Source: Bacteroidales bacterium (GTDB lineage Bacteria > Bacteroidota > Bacteroidia > Bacteroidales > UBA4417). Taken from it: DNA of 64,000 nt. The notes below the pieces were generated by a model, which worked only from the letters and a program-made list of their open reading frames with translations, had not been told where the DNA came from and ran no database searches. Positions 41,932-51,079 of the stretch are shown one piece after another; position 1 is the first letter of the stretch; every line of letters begins with the position of its first letter. The stretch covers positions 33,041 to 97,040 of the forward strand of contig JADJHD010000023.1 of NCBI GenBank assembly GCA_016707705.1, read 5' to 3'. The translations under genes were made by a program, and so were the position numbers.

Positions 41932-43533
41932 ATGAGAAAAAAGGTAGACTTCCTTGTAATCGGAACCGGTATAGCCGGACTCACCTATGCATTGAAGGCT
42001 TCTGCATACGGAAAAGTATGCATCGTTACTAAAAGCAATGCTGAAGAAACAGCAACCAAATACGCCCAGGGAGGAATTGCAGCAGTTACTTACACACCCG
42101 ATACGTATGACAAGCATATCCGCGACACCCTTATCGCCGGTGATGACCTGAATGACGAAAATATAGTCAGGATTACCATTACCGAAGCACCTGAAAGAGT
42201 TAGCGAGCTTGTTGAATACGGAGTGCAGTTCGATAAAAATGCCAGCGGAAGATTTGACCTTGCCAAGGAAGGCGGACACTCAGAATTCAGGGTGCTGCAT
42301 CATAAGGACCAGACCGGACTCGAGATAGAACGCACACTGCTTGCCAGAGCCAGGGAAAACAGCAATATAGAAATCCTCGAAAATCACTTTACCGTTGACC
42401 TGATTACCCAGCATCACCTGGGAGTGGAAGTCAACCGCCGCACTCCGAATATCACCTGCTTCGGCGCCTATGTACTGAACAATAACAGCAAGCAGATTGA
42501 CACCATACTAGCCAAGACCACACTTATGGCTACCGGCGGAGCTGGAAATGTATATGCCACCACTACCAATCCTCCGATTGCTACCGGTGATGGTATTGCA
42601 ATGGTACACCGTGCCAAGGGAATCATTGAAAAGATGGAATTTATTCAGTTCCATCCAACCTCATTGTATAATCCCTCCGAAAAGCCTTCCTTCCTGATCA
42701 CCGAAGCCCTCCGTGGTTTTGGTGCTGTATTGAAGGATATCAAGGGCAATGAATTCATGCAGAAATACGATAGCAGGCTTTCACTTGCCCCCAGGGACAT
42801 TGTTGCACGTGCTATCGACAATGAATTGAAAATCAGCGGAGAAGATCACCTTTACCTGGATGCACGTCATCTTCCAAAAGATGAACTGATCAGCCACTTC
42901 CCCGGAGTTTATGCCAAATGCCTGAGCATCGGAATTGATATGACCCGCGAAATGATACCGGTCGTTCCTGCTGCACACTACGTTTGCGGGGGAATCAAGG
43001 TCGACGAATGGGCCAGAAGCAGCATACAGAACCTCTATGCTTCCGGGGAGTGTTCTTCCACGGGATTGCATGGGGCCAACCGACTTGCATCCAACTCACT
43101 TCTTGAATCACTGGTCTTTTCACATCGTGCCGTGATTGATGCCTCAGCCAAAATCAAGGACATTGAATTCTGTGATGATATCCCCGACTGGAACGCCGAG
43201 GGAACGGTCATGAACGAAGAAATGGTGCTTATCACCCAAACCCTGAAGGAATTGCAGGGAATCATGACCAACTATGTGGGCATCGTGCGTTCAAACCTGC
43301 GTTTGCAGCGTGCTTCCGAGCGACTGGATATCCTGAACAGGGAAACCGAGGAACTCTATAAACATTCAATCCTGATTGAGAAGATCTGTGAAGTAAGAAA
43401 CCTGATCAAAGTTGCCGATCTGATCATTCGCATGGCCAAAGAGCGTAAGGAAAGCCGCGGATTGCATTTCTCCATCGATTATCCGAAGTCAAATGAAGAA
43501 GGTTCTGTTTTCATGGATACTGAAGATTTATAA
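41932..43533 (+). CDS. nadB: L-aspartate oxidase
   Basis: The 533-residue flavoprotein has FAD motif 'FLVIGTGIAGLTYALKAS' and 'SNAEETATKYAQGGIAAV'. 'GGHSEFRVLHHKDQTG' marks the substrate loop and separates NadB from SdhA. 'MATGGAGNVYATTTNP' and 'TGLHGANRLASNSLLESLVF' complete the FAD site. It oxidises L-aspartate to iminoaspartate, the first step of de novo NAD synthesis, in the cytoplasm. Fumarate can serve as electron acceptor for this enzyme in anaerobes. The partner genes nadA and nadC are not in the window. NAD kinase lies at 51429-52307. Confidence 0.96.
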   Translation: MRKKVDFLVIGTGIAGLTYALKASAYGKVCIVTKSNAEETATKYAQGGIAAVTYTPDTYDKHIRDTLIAGDDLNDENIVRITITEAPERVSELVEYGVQFDKNASGRFDLAKEGGHSEFRVLHHKDQTGLEIERTLLARARENSNIEILENHFTVDLITQHHLGVEVNRRTPNITCFGAYVLNNNSKQIDTILAKTTLMATGGAGNVYATTTNPPIATGDGIAMVHRAKGIIEKMEFIQFHPTSLYNPSEKPSFLITEALRGFGAVLKDIKGNEFMQKYDSRLSLAPRDIVARAIDNELKISGEDHLYLDARHLPKDELISHFPGVYAKCLSIGIDMTREMIPVVPAAHYVCGGIKVDEWARSSIQNLYASGECSSTGLHGANRLASNSLLESLVFSHRAVIDASAKIKDIEFCDDIPDWNAEGTVMNEEMVLITQTLKELQGIMTNYVGIVRSNLRLQRASERLDILNRETEELYKHSILIEKICEVRNLIKVADLIIRMAKERKESRGLHFSIDYPKSNEEGSVFMDTEDL

Positions 43534-43602
43534 CAATTATAACAATCCGCCTGAACACAGCTTTATCATTAACCTGATTAATCAATCCAAAACGATACTT
43601 CC

Positions 43603-44142
43603 ATGCCACTCATCTATGGTATTAAAGGGATAGAACCCAGAATCGGCGCCAACTGCTTTATTGCTGAAAATGCAACCATAGTCGGGGATGTAGAAATGGG
43701 TGATAACTGCAGCGTATGGTTCAATGCAGTTGTGAGAGGGGATGTCCATTATATCAAAATTGGAAATAATGTGAATATTCAGGACGGCGCTGTCCTGCAT
43801 TGTACCTATCAGAAAGCCCCTGTCAATATTGGCAATAACGTCTCCATTGCACATAATGCCATCATTCACGGCTGCACCATTCAGGACAATGTGCTTGTTG
43901 GAATGGGCGCCATTGTGATGGATGGCGTAATTGTGGAAAGCAATTCCATCATCGCTGCAGGCGCCGTGGTTTCTCAGGGGACAGTCATCGAATCAGGTTC
44001 AGTTTATGCCGGTGTACCTGCACGAAAAATCAAGAGCATCGATAAAAGCCTGCTTGAGGGACAGGTGAACAGGATTGCCAGATCCTACACCATGTATGCT
44101 AGCTGGCATGATTCCTCCATCACCCCAATAAATGAGCAATAG
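43603..44142 (+). CDS. Gamma-carbonic-anhydrase-like hexapeptide protein (YrdA/PaaY type)
   Basis: The 179-residue protein is a left-handed beta-helix of hexapeptide repeats ('ATIVGDVEMGDNCSVWFNAVVRGDV...'). Metal-binding histidines fit the family in 'DGAVLHCTYQ' and 'SIAHNAIIHGC', giving the trimeric zinc site. Proteins of this subgroup (YrdA, PaaY, CamH relatives) may be carbonic anhydrases or thioesterases, and most are uncharacterised. The C-terminal helix 'VNRIARSYTMYASWHDS' is typical. It lies 69 nt after nadB and may be co-transcribed with it. Confidence 0.88.
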   Translation: MPLIYGIKGIEPRIGANCFIAENATIVGDVEMGDNCSVWFNAVVRGDVHYIKIGNNVNIQDGAVLHCTYQKAPVNIGNNVSIAHNAIIHGCTIQDNVLVGMGAIVMDGVIVESNSIIAAGAVVSQGTVIESGSVYAGVPARKIKSIDKSLLEGQVNRIARSYTMYASWHDSSITPINEQ

Positions 44143-44367
44143 CCTCTAAAGTATTCTCTTCTCCTGGTCGTCAATGCTATATTCGTGCATTCGTGGCTAT
44201 TAAAACATTCTCTATGCACGCTACTTTCAAAGATCCACTTTGAATTAAAGGCTGCGCCATTCCTGTAACTTCTTTATTTCATGCAATATTGACAAGTTCT
44301 TTATGTCAATTTGTCGTTTTTCAGGATTGGTCAGAGATTTGATTCAACCCTGTCAAATTCTAAAACC

Positions 44368-45042
44368 ATGTACATACTAATTTTCATTGTCTTTATGGGA
44401 TTAAGTCTTCTCATTGGACAAACCCTGAAATCGAAATTCCGCAAATATTCCCAAATACCGGTGAATCTCGGACTCACCGGCAGGGATGTAGCCCTTAAAA
44501 TGCTCCGCGAAAATGGCATCTATGATGTGAAAGTTGTGTCGGTTGAAGGCCAGCTGACTGACCACTATAACCCCCAGACCAAAACCGTGAATCTGAGTGC
44601 TGATGTCTACAACCAAAGCAACATATCCGCAGCTGCAGTTGCTGCCCATGAATGCGGACATGCCATTCAGCATGCACAGGCATACAGCTTCCTGCAGATG
44701 CGTTCAGCACTTGTGCCGGTGGTAAGTTTTGCATCCAACTGGATTCAATGGGTACTGCTCGCAGGAGTATTGCTGATAAATACCTTCCCGGGACTGCTGC
44801 TTGCAGGCATAGTGCTGTTTGCACTCACCACCCTTTTCAGCTTCATAACCCTGCCTGTGGAGATCAATGCAAGCCAGAGAGCTATCAGCTGGCTGAACAA
44901 CAGCGGTATTACTACCTACGAAACCAATGATTACGCCAAGGATGCACTGAAATGGGCTGCCTATACCTACGTTGTAGCTGCACTTGCCTCACTGGCAACC
45001 CTGCTCTACTACATTTCCATTTTTACCGGCAGGCGCGATTAA
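44368..45042 (+). CDS. YugP-type membrane zinc metallopeptidase
   Basis: The 225-residue protein has an N-terminal helix, the zinc motif HECGH (His94-His98 in 'VAAHECGHAIQHAQAY') and two further helices before 'LPVEINASQRAISWL', where the Glu can be the third zinc ligand. This is the Zn_peptidase_2 (YugP) family, related to M48 peptidases. Its physiological substrates are not known. The ATG at 44368 was chosen because it begins the first helix; an in-frame start at 44311 adds a hydrophilic stretch. It faces the skp genes across a strong terminator. Confidence 0.9.
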   Translation: MYILIFIVFMGLSLLIGQTLKSKFRKYSQIPVNLGLTGRDVALKMLRENGIYDVKVVSVEGQLTDHYNPQTKTVNLSADVYNQSNISAAAVAAHECGHAIQHAQAYSFLQMRSALVPVVSFASNWIQWVLLAGVLLINTFPGLLLAGIVLFALTTLFSFITLPVEINASQRAISWLNNSGITTYETNDYAKDALKWAAYTYVVAALASLATLLYYISIFTGRRD

Positions 45043-45113
45043 AACAATCCAATCTTGAAAGAATACAGTTCGATTCTCTGAATCTCTTGCCAATAAAAGC
45101 AATGGGGTCAGGA

Positions 45114-45149
45114 TAAAAAAAAACTCCGGTTATTAGCCGGAGTTTTTTT
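45114..45149. terminator. Strong bidirectional rho-independent terminator
   Basis: A-tract (45114-45123), stem ACTCCGG (45123-45129)/CCGGAGT (45137-45143), 7-nt loop, then seven T (45143-45149). The flanking A and T tracts make it work on both strands. It sits between the convergent yugP-like gene (ends 45042) and skp (ends 45165). Confidence 0.92.
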
Positions 45150-45164
45150 GTTTCTCAATGAAAA

Positions 45165-45683
45165 TTACTGAATTCCCAGTTTCTTCTTAACGAGTGGCAT
45201 AACATCTTCTCCACCTTCATTGTAAAGAAGGAAACCTTCCACATTATTGAATATATAAGTATAACCACCTTCCTTAGCTACATCTGAAATAGCCTTCTTG
45301 GCTTTTTCAATGAAAGGTGTTGTAAGTTTGGTTTCCTGATCACTCAGATCCTGCTGTGCGGACTGCTGGAATGCTTCCATCCTGCTCTGAAGGTCACCGA
45401 TTTCTTTTTCCTTAGTCTGCTTGATAATAGCTGACATGGTTTCTTTTGCGCGGGTGTATTCATCAATCTTGGTCTGCAACTCAGTCTGCATGGATGTATA
45501 CTGATCCTGCAGTGTTTGTGCATATTTAGTCATTGCTGTCTTAACAGTATCCTGACCTGGCATCAGTTCAATGAGTTTTCCGAAATCAACGTGCCCAAAC
45601 TTTGTACTTTTTTGGGCTGAAACTGCCATAGTACATGAAATCAATACAACAAGGGCTAAAGCTTTTGTGAAGTTCTTCATCAT
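45165..45683 (-). CDS. skp: OmpH/Skp-type periplasmic chaperone, copy 2
   Basis: The 172-residue protein has a signal peptide (MMKNFTKALALVVLISCTMAVSAQ). The family head 'KFGHVDFGKLIELMPGQDTV' is followed by a long coiled-coil region (about 50-130, 'LQDQYTSMQTELQTKIDEY...SRMEAFQQSAQQDL'). The beta-rich end reads 'AISDVAKEGGYTYIFNNVEG' with a residue pattern typical of OmpH. It forms the trimeric jellyfish-shaped holdase that carries unfolded outer-membrane proteins to BamA. It is the last gene of the bamA cluster and has its own promoter at 45716-45746. Confidence 0.93.
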   Translation of the reverse strand: MMKNFTKALALVVLISCTMAVSAQKSTKFGHVDFGKLIELMPGQDTVKTAMTKYAQTLQDQYTSMQTELQTKIDEYTRAKETMSAIIKQTKEKEIGDLQSRMEAFQQSAQQDLSDQETKLTTPFIEKAKKAISDVAKEGGYTYIFNNVEGFLLYNEGGEDVMPLVKKKLGIQ

Positions 45684-45715
45684 GGTTAAATAAATTGTTT
45701 GACTAAAATGGAGGG

Positions 45716-45746
45716 CAAAGGTAATGAATTAGGAATTAATGGACAA
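45716..45746 (-). promoter_or_regulatory. Promoter between the two skp genes
   Basis: On the minus strand, TTG (45746-45744), 20 nt, then TACCTTTG and C (45723-45715). This is a complete Bacteroidota promoter match, about 30 nt before the skp copy 2 start at 45683. It allows the second skp to be transcribed apart from bamA. Confidence 0.7.
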
Positions 45747-45764
45747 TGCATCAATTGCTTGTCT

Positions 45765-46334
45765 CTATTTTTTCCCCTTCGACTCAGTAGCACCGCCTGT
45801 CTTGGTATCTTCCTTTGGTTTATAGGTATAACCCATTTTATCCAAAACCTGCTCACTGATATCGTATTTGGGATTTGAGTAAATAAGCGTTGCACTGCCG
45901 GCCTTGTCGAAAATGACAGCATAATTATCATCTGTGGCAATTCCTTCAATGGTAGTATAGATCTTATCCTGAATAGGCTTGATCAACTCCTGCCTTTTCT
46001 TGAATAAATCACCATCCTTGCCGAAACGCTTCTTCTGGAGATCCTTTGCTTCCTTCTCCTTCTTGATGATATCATCTTCACGCTTCTTCTTCATATCCTC
46101 AGGCAACAGTACAGCTTCATTCTGAAAATCCTTGTACAGCTTGTCAATCTCGGTAAACTTTGCTTCTATCTCTTTCTGCCATTGTGCTGACAACTCATCG
46201 AGGGTTGTTTGTGCATCGGCATATTCCGTGATGTTGTCAAGGATGTAATCAGTGTCAACATACGCATACTTCTGGGCAAAAGTAAAGGCTACTGTCGATA
46301 GTACCAGGATGCCCGCTAAAATGATCTTTTTCAT
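45765..46334 (-). CDS. skp: OmpH/Skp-type periplasmic chaperone, copy 1
   Basis: The 189-residue protein has a signal peptide (MKKIILAGILVLSTVAFTFAQ) and 'KYAYVDTDYILDNITEYADAQ'. A long coiled coil (about 45-135) is followed by the C-terminal strands 'DDNYAVIFDKAGSATLIYSNPKYDIS'. It is the longer of two adjacent paralogues. The start has a good AAGGAGG ribosome binding site (46339-46345 on the minus strand), which is unusual in this window. It functions with BamA, encoded immediately upstream, in outer-membrane protein assembly. Confidence 0.93.
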   Translation of the reverse strand: MKKIILAGILVLSTVAFTFAQKYAYVDTDYILDNITEYADAQTTLDELSAQWQKEIEAKFTEIDKLYKDFQNEAVLLPEDMKKKREDDIIKKEKEAKDLQKKRFGKDGDLFKKRQELIKPIQDKIYTTIEGIATDDNYAVIFDKAGSATLIYSNPKYDISEQVLDKMGYTYKPKEDTKTGGATESKGKK

Positions 46335-46462
46335 AATATTCCTCCTTGTTTTGTTGAAGGGTTGGAGAATAAATAATTTTTCAAGTCGCGTTTATGAAGC
46401 AAATAACCTGCCAAAGCGATTCTTTGCCGGGTATTTATGCAAGATTGATCTCCATTGGATGA

Positions 46463-49105
46463 TTAATCGATGGATGAATTGATTGAGAAGTGGAATTGTC
46501 CCTTGTTTGCAGTGGGCACTCCAGGCACATTGTCGAAACCATAGCCCCAGTCAAGTCCAAGCAAGCCAAACATCGGAAGGAATACCCTTACTCCTACTCC
46601 GGCTGATCTCTTCAGGTCAAAAGGATTGAATTCCTTGAATTTCAACCAGGTATTTCCTGCCTCAACGAATGCCATACCGTAAATGGTGGAATTTGGATTG
46701 AGTGAAAGAGGATAACGAAGTTCAAGTGTATTCTTATTAAAGATGGTTGCACCTGTAGGACGCGACAAATAGGAATTGGGAGTCAGACTCTCGTTGGCAT
46801 ATCCTCTGAATCCAATCAACTGGCGTCCGTCAATTGCAGAATAGCCTGACATACCATCACCACCCATGAAGTACCTGTTGAAAGGAGTAACCTCCAGCTC
46901 ACTATTGTACTTACCAAGGAATCCGGCTTTGGTTCTTGCCATAACAACCAGATCGCCTACAATCTGCTTGTAGAAGGCTCCCATGAATTTCCACTGATGA
47001 TATTCTACCAAACGGTATTTATCAGTCTCAGCCATGGTTCCATACTGATCCTTCATCAGGAGTGAGTATGGAGGGGTAATTTCCAACGACAGACTCACCT
47101 CAGACCCGGAACGGGCAAAAATCGTTGCATCTGTTGAATACCGTCCCAATGAAATTGTATAGGAGAGGTTATGATAATTACCATTTCCATCGATTGTAGT
47201 ACCCAGCGAGGTATAGTTTTTCAGTTTGTATCTCTGGTAACCCACGCTATGTGAAAGGTTAAAATAGTTATCGGGCCAGTTCAAACGACGGCTGAAAATA
47301 ACGGAGAGACCGGTAATATTGTAGGAGTAATAACTGCTCGAAGATGTTGAATACCCATTGTTGAATGCGGAAACATAGGCTGAAACGCTGAACTGCTGCG
47401 GGCGCTTTCCACCAAGCCAGGGCTCAGTGAAGGAGGTGCTGAAGCTCAGATATCCCTTGCCATAGCTCTGCATTCTGAGGGACAGCTTCTGTCCGTCGCC
47501 GGATGGTACAGGTTGCCAGGCTCCCTTCTTGAAAAAATTCCTTGCGGAGAAGTTATTGAATGATACTCCCAGAGTTCCGATCAAACGGCCATATCCCCAA
47601 CCACCGGATAGCTCCAGCTGGTCGGAAGAGGTTTCTTCAACTCCATACAGAATATCAACAGTACCATCGGCAGGATTAATATTTGGGGTCTGAATATCGA
47701 TCTTTTCAGGGTCAAAATACTTCATCTGTGCAAGTGACGTACGGCTGCGCATAATGTCGCTCCTGCTGAACAACCTTCCGGGAACTGAATAAAGCTCCCT
47801 GATGATAACATGGTCGTTGGTGCGGGTGTTCCCCTTGACAATAACCTGATTGATGGTCATCTGGCGGCCTTCCCTGATTCGGATCTGCATGTCGATGGAG
47901 TCATTTTCAACATTCATTTCCACCGGCTCAATCTGGCAGGTAAGATAACCATCGTCAACAAATAAACTCATCAAATCCACTCCATTGGGATTGAACTGCA
48001 GTGCTGCATCCAGCTGATCCTGCCTGAAAACATCTCCTTTTCTAATGCCCAGCAACAGTTCCAGCTCATCCGAATTGTATTTGGTATTTCCTACAAAGTT
48101 GATGTTCCTGTAATAGTATTTTCTGCCCTCAGTTACAACAAGGTCGATGTTGATTTTACCGGGGCCTGATTTATAGATGCTATCCTTTATCAAAACAGCA
48201 TCGCGATAGCCATTGTCATTGAATTTCTGGATCAGGTTCAGCTTGTCCTCAGCATAATCCTCCATGATAAACTTGGACGATTTGAAAACCCTGAATCTGA
48301 AATTATTGTCTACAGTAGTCTTAACGAATTCAGGATAGGCTTTGAACTTGTTTCCGAATGTATATTCAAAGGCCCCAAAGATCACATCTTCAGCAAGTGT
48401 CATAATTTTGTAGGCACCTTTCTCCTTGGTTTTCTTCATTGCTGCCTTGAGGGAAGATACAGGCACTTTTTCATTTCCGGTGATATTGATGTTTGCAATT
48501 CTTACGCGGTTATGCTTGTCAACATCAAATTTCAGAATGATGTAATTCGCCCTTGCAGTATCTGGAACCTGCTGAATTACAACATCAGCATCAAAGAATC
48601 CCTTGTTTATATAATGCTTTCTGATGGCATTTCTTGAACGCACCAGAAGGTTTTCGGTAACAACATCACCTGATACAAGCTTCAGCAGATCACGAAGGTC
48701 ATCTGCTTCACCTTTTCTGATTCCGGAGAAACTGAATTTTGAAAGACGGGGGCGTTCTGTTAGGCGGATATCAAGAAAAACCTGCTTTTCCTGGACTTTC
48801 TGAACAACAATCTTCACATCATCAAATAACCCCTGATCGTAGAGTTTTTGAATCGCAGAATGGATCTTTTCTCCGGGAATATCAACCTTATCACCAACTC
48901 TAAGTCCTGAGAGAGTAATAAGAACGGAATTATCGAGATACTGAACACCGGTTACGGTAATTCCTCCAATGATATAATTCCGGGGTGAGCTGTAATCAAC
49001 TTCTGGAATATCATCCCCTATTGAGATCTGAGCAAAACCCGGAACTGATAACAGAATTAATGGCAATAACAAAAACAGGCTTCTCTTCAGTATCATCCTT
49101 TGCAA
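46463..49105 (-). CDS. bamA: Outer membrane assembly factor BamA (Omp85)
   Basis: The 880-residue protein has a signal peptide ending 'SVPGFAQ'. Five POTRA domains (about 45-455) follow, with typical openings such as 'IIGGITVTGVQYLDNSVLI', 'VRIANINITGNEKVPVSSL', 'RNINFVGNTKYNSDELELLL' and 'TINQVIVKGNTRTNDHVI'. The 16-strand barrel (about 480-880) contains the conserved 'GGDGMSGY...IGFRGY' region matching the VRGF/Y motif and ends in an aromatic C-terminal strand. It inserts beta-barrel proteins into the outer membrane. It overlaps uppS by 13 nt and precedes two skp genes, the standard Bacteroidota arrangement. Confidence 0.95.
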   Translation of the reverse strand: MQRMILKRSLFLLLPLILLSVPGFAQISIGDDIPEVDYSSPRNYIIGGITVTGVQYLDNSVLITLSGLRVGDKVDIPGEKIHSAIQKLYDQGLFDDVKIVVQKVQEKQVFLDIRLTERPRLSKFSFSGIRKGEADDLRDLLKLVSGDVVTENLLVRSRNAIRKHYINKGFFDADVVIQQVPDTARANYIILKFDVDKHNRVRIANINITGNEKVPVSSLKAAMKKTKEKGAYKIMTLAEDVIFGAFEYTFGNKFKAYPEFVKTTVDNNFRFRVFKSSKFIMEDYAEDKLNLIQKFNDNGYRDAVLIKDSIYKSGPGKINIDLVVTEGRKYYYRNINFVGNTKYNSDELELLLGIRKGDVFRQDQLDAALQFNPNGVDLMSLFVDDGYLTCQIEPVEMNVENDSIDMQIRIREGRQMTINQVIVKGNTRTNDHVIIRELYSVPGRLFSRSDIMRSRTSLAQMKYFDPEKIDIQTPNINPADGTVDILYGVEETSSDQLELSGGWGYGRLIGTLGVSFNNFSARNFFKKGAWQPVPSGDGQKLSLRMQSYGKGYLSFSTSFTEPWLGGKRPQQFSVSAYVSAFNNGYSTSSSSYYSYNITGLSVIFSRRLNWPDNYFNLSHSVGYQRYKLKNYTSLGTTIDGNGNYHNLSYTISLGRYSTDATIFARSGSEVSLSLEITPPYSLLMKDQYGTMAETDKYRLVEYHQWKFMGAFYKQIVGDLVVMARTKAGFLGKYNSELEVTPFNRYFMGGDGMSGYSAIDGRQLIGFRGYANESLTPNSYLSRPTGATIFNKNTLELRYPLSLNPNSTIYGMAFVEAGNTWLKFKEFNPFDLKRSAGVGVRVFLPMFGLLGLDWGYGFDNVPGVPTANKGQFHFSINSSID

Positions 49106-49857
49106 TTTATTATTTGTTCACTGGTTTTGCCAAAACGCCTTTCCCTCTGCTGGTAATTGATAATGGCTTCATATAAATCTTCTTTTCTGAAATCAGGCCA
49201 TAATTTGGGAGTAAAATAGAGCTCAGTATAAGCGGTTTGCCACATTAAAAAGTTACTGGTCCTATACTCTCCACTGGTCCTGATAAGCAATTCCGGATCA
49301 GGTAATGCCGGAAGGTTCATGTAGGAGGAAAACAGCTTCTCGGTGATCTTTTCTTCACTCAGCGTTCCCTCTTTAACCTGGCGGGCAATGGCTTTTGCAG
49401 CCTCAACAATCTCCCACCGGCCACTATAACTTAAAGCAAGTATCAATTCCATCCTTGAATTATGGGAGGTCTTGTCCAATGCTTCGTTCAATTCTTCCTT
49501 CACTTTTTTATCCAAACAATGGAGATTCCCCATTGCCCTCAAGCGTATATTATTATCATTCAGAGTCTTGATTTCGTTATTTATCGTGATTACCAGTAAG
49601 TGCATCAGGGCATTTACCTCTTCCTTTGGCCTGTTCCAGTTCTCGGTTGAGAAAGCATACAGGGTCAGATAACGAACTCCAAGTTCCGCAGCTGCTTCCG
49701 CTGTCTGGCGAACGGACTCAACACCGTTCTGATGGCCGAAAACCCGCTGCTCTCCGCGCTGTTGTGCCCATCTGCCATTACCGTCCATGATGATGGCAAT
49801 GTGCGAAGGCAGTCTTTCACGGTCAACTAAATCACGTAGATCCTTTGTTTCCTCCAT
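49093..49857 (-). CDS. uppS: Undecaprenyl diphosphate synthase
   Basis: The 254-residue protein (from MEETKDLRD) is a cis-prenyltransferase. Landmarks are 'HIAIIMDGNGRWAQQRG' with the catalytic Asp, 'YLTLYAFSTENWNRP', 'LALSYSGRWEIVEA', 'PELLIRTSGEYRTSNFLMWQ' and 'ELYFTPKLWPDF'. It makes the C55 lipid carrier used for peptidoglycan and for the glycan locus at 23-40 kb. The frame extends upstream to a GTG at 49890, but the promoter box at 49864-49871 lies between the two starts. That supports the ATG at 49857 and a nearly leaderless mRNA. It overlaps bamA by 13 nt. Confidence 0.95.
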   Translation of the reverse strand: MEETKDLRDLVDRERLPSHIAIIMDGNGRWAQQRGEQRVFGHQNGVESVRQTAEAAAELGVRYLTLYAFSTENWNRPKEEVNALMHLLVITINNEIKTLNDNNIRLRAMGNLHCLDKKVKEELNEALDKTSHNSRMELILALSYSGRWEIVEAAKAIARQVKEGTLSEEKITEKLFSSYMNLPALPDPELLIRTSGEYRTSNFLMWQTAYTELYFTPKLWPDFRKEDLYEAIINYQQRERRFGKTSEQIINCKG

Positions 49858-49863
49858 TATCGA

Positions 49864-49871
49864 CAAATATA
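49864..49871 (-). promoter_or_regulatory. -7 box directly before the uppS start codon
   Basis: On the minus strand TATATTTG (49871-49864) ends 6 nt before the ATG at 49857, so transcription should start within a few nt of the start codon. No TTG was found at the -33 position. Confidence 0.5.
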
Positions 49872-50056
49872 GGGGTTTGTTAATGTTCACCCCGGTTGGC
49901 TTCTGTTAATTATTCTTAACTACCTCAATTTCCGACAGCTGATTGATTCAGAATAGGCAAATCACATGGATTTACCGGGTTTTCAGTCAGTGCGGATATG
50001 TAAATTTAAAAATAATGGCTTAGAGTTGTCTAAAAATGCTAATTCCAATGAGTACA

Positions 50057-50196
50057 TCCACTGGCTGGCGGAAAGAATTCATCCGCCGGCTGGCGGACAG
50101 GAGCCAGAATACATTACAATGAGCAGACAAATTAATTTCCCAATTAATGGTTTATTCTTTCTATTCTGAATTCTGTATTCTGTATTCTGTATTCTA
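50057..50196. repeat. Palindromic repeat pair and 7-bp tandem repeat
   Basis: TCCACTGGCTGGCGGA (50057-50072) and TCCGCCGGCTGGCGGA (50082-50097, near-perfect palindrome) are separated by AAGAATTCA. Related units occur at 55951-56073 in the opposite orientation. At 50162-50196 five 7-bp units of TATTCTG (the second AATTCTG, the last TATTCTA) are in tandem. No gene is supported between 49858 and 50227. Confidence 0.75.
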
Positions 50197-50227
50197 TTTC
50201 TTCCAAGTAACAATTTCAGACCGCTTC

Positions 50228-51055
50228 TTAATATCCTTCCCTTTGATGGTCAAGACAACGTTCCTTGCCCAGCATCCTGATCTTCACAACCATTGTAATC
50301 CCTGCAAATGAATACCAGTCCTTATCCTTGGTGTTGCCTCTCTTCATCCCGGCATTATGGCTGAGGGATGGATCGGAAGCATAGCCTGCAGGTGATACCT
50401 GGGCAGGATTTGCGCCAACAAGGTTGAGGTAGTAAGACTGGCTCACATCATCAAGGTAGTCGGTAGTGGTTTTGCGCATTCCCCATTCGGCACCTATTCC
50501 AAGATATTTGTTAATGCTCATTTTCACCCCAACCCCGAACGGCATACTGAATGCGTAGAGATTGTAAGGCTTCCTCTCTGGATATGCGCTTGTTCCCTGT
50601 CCTTCAGTATGCAGAGGCTGCAATTCAACATTGCTGCCATTCACATTTCCGTAGGGCTTATAGAAAAACACGGAGGTCCCGCCGAAAATGTAAGGCGTCC
50701 ACCAATGTAACTTGCTTCCAATAAAGTATTCCAGGAAATTGACCTCAAACTGAACACCGGCTTCATCAATGGTCGATGAGAAATTCAGGTTCCGGCTCAG
50801 ATCAGTCTTGCTTTTCGCATCGCTGGCTTCAACTTTTCCATGAATGTAATGCATCTGCAAGGCAAGCCTGTGATTCAGGTTGTACCTGTAAAGTGCTCCA
50901 TAGGCAGGCTTGGGAGTGAGGAAGAGCTTCCGGGGATTCAAATCACCCATGTAATAGCCCACACCTCCAAATACACCCAAATCACCTGTTTTCTGTGCCT
51001 GCAGTACAGGTGACAAAAACAGTAAAAAAAGCAGGAAAATACAGTATTTTCGCAT
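50228..51055 (-). CDS. DUF6089-type outer-membrane beta-barrel protein
   Basis: The 275-residue protein has a signal peptide (MRKYCIFLLFLLFLSPVLQAQ). Alternating strands follow from 'GDLGVFGGVGYYMGDLNP' onward, with 'RKLFLTPKPAYGALYRYNLNHRLAL', 'FEVNFLEYFIG' and 'WTPYIFGGTSVFFYKP'. This is the Bacteroidota DUF6089 family that is usually found between nadK and uppS/bamA, as here. It is probably an outer-membrane barrel; the function is not known. A -7 box lies just upstream at 51072-51079. Confidence 0.85.
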   Translation of the reverse strand: MRKYCIFLLFLLFLSPVLQAQKTGDLGVFGGVGYYMGDLNPRKLFLTPKPAYGALYRYNLNHRLALQMHYIHGKVEASDAKSKTDLSRNLNFSSTIDEAGVQFEVNFLEYFIGSKLHWWTPYIFGGTSVFFYKPYGNVNGSNVELQPLHTEGQGTSAYPERKPYNLYAFSMPFGVGVKMSINKYLGIGAEWGMRKTTTDYLDDVSQSYYLNLVGANPAQVSPAGYASDPSLSHNAGMKRGNTKDKDWYSFAGITMVVKIRMLGKERCLDHQREGY

Positions 51056-51071
51056 AATTCTTTAAGGTGTG

Positions 51072-51079
51072 CAAAGGTA
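51072..51079 (-). promoter_or_regulatory. -7 box of the DUF6089 gene
   Basis: On the minus strand TACCTTTG then C (51079-51071) matches TAnnTTTGC, with the ATG at 51055 about 16 nt downstream. No clear TTG was found at -33. Confidence 0.5.

Noticed and set aside
49966..50169. 67-residue open frame in the uppS-DUF6089 spacer
   Set aside because: It runs through the palindromic repeats, so its sequence is repeat-derived, and there is no supporting start signal.
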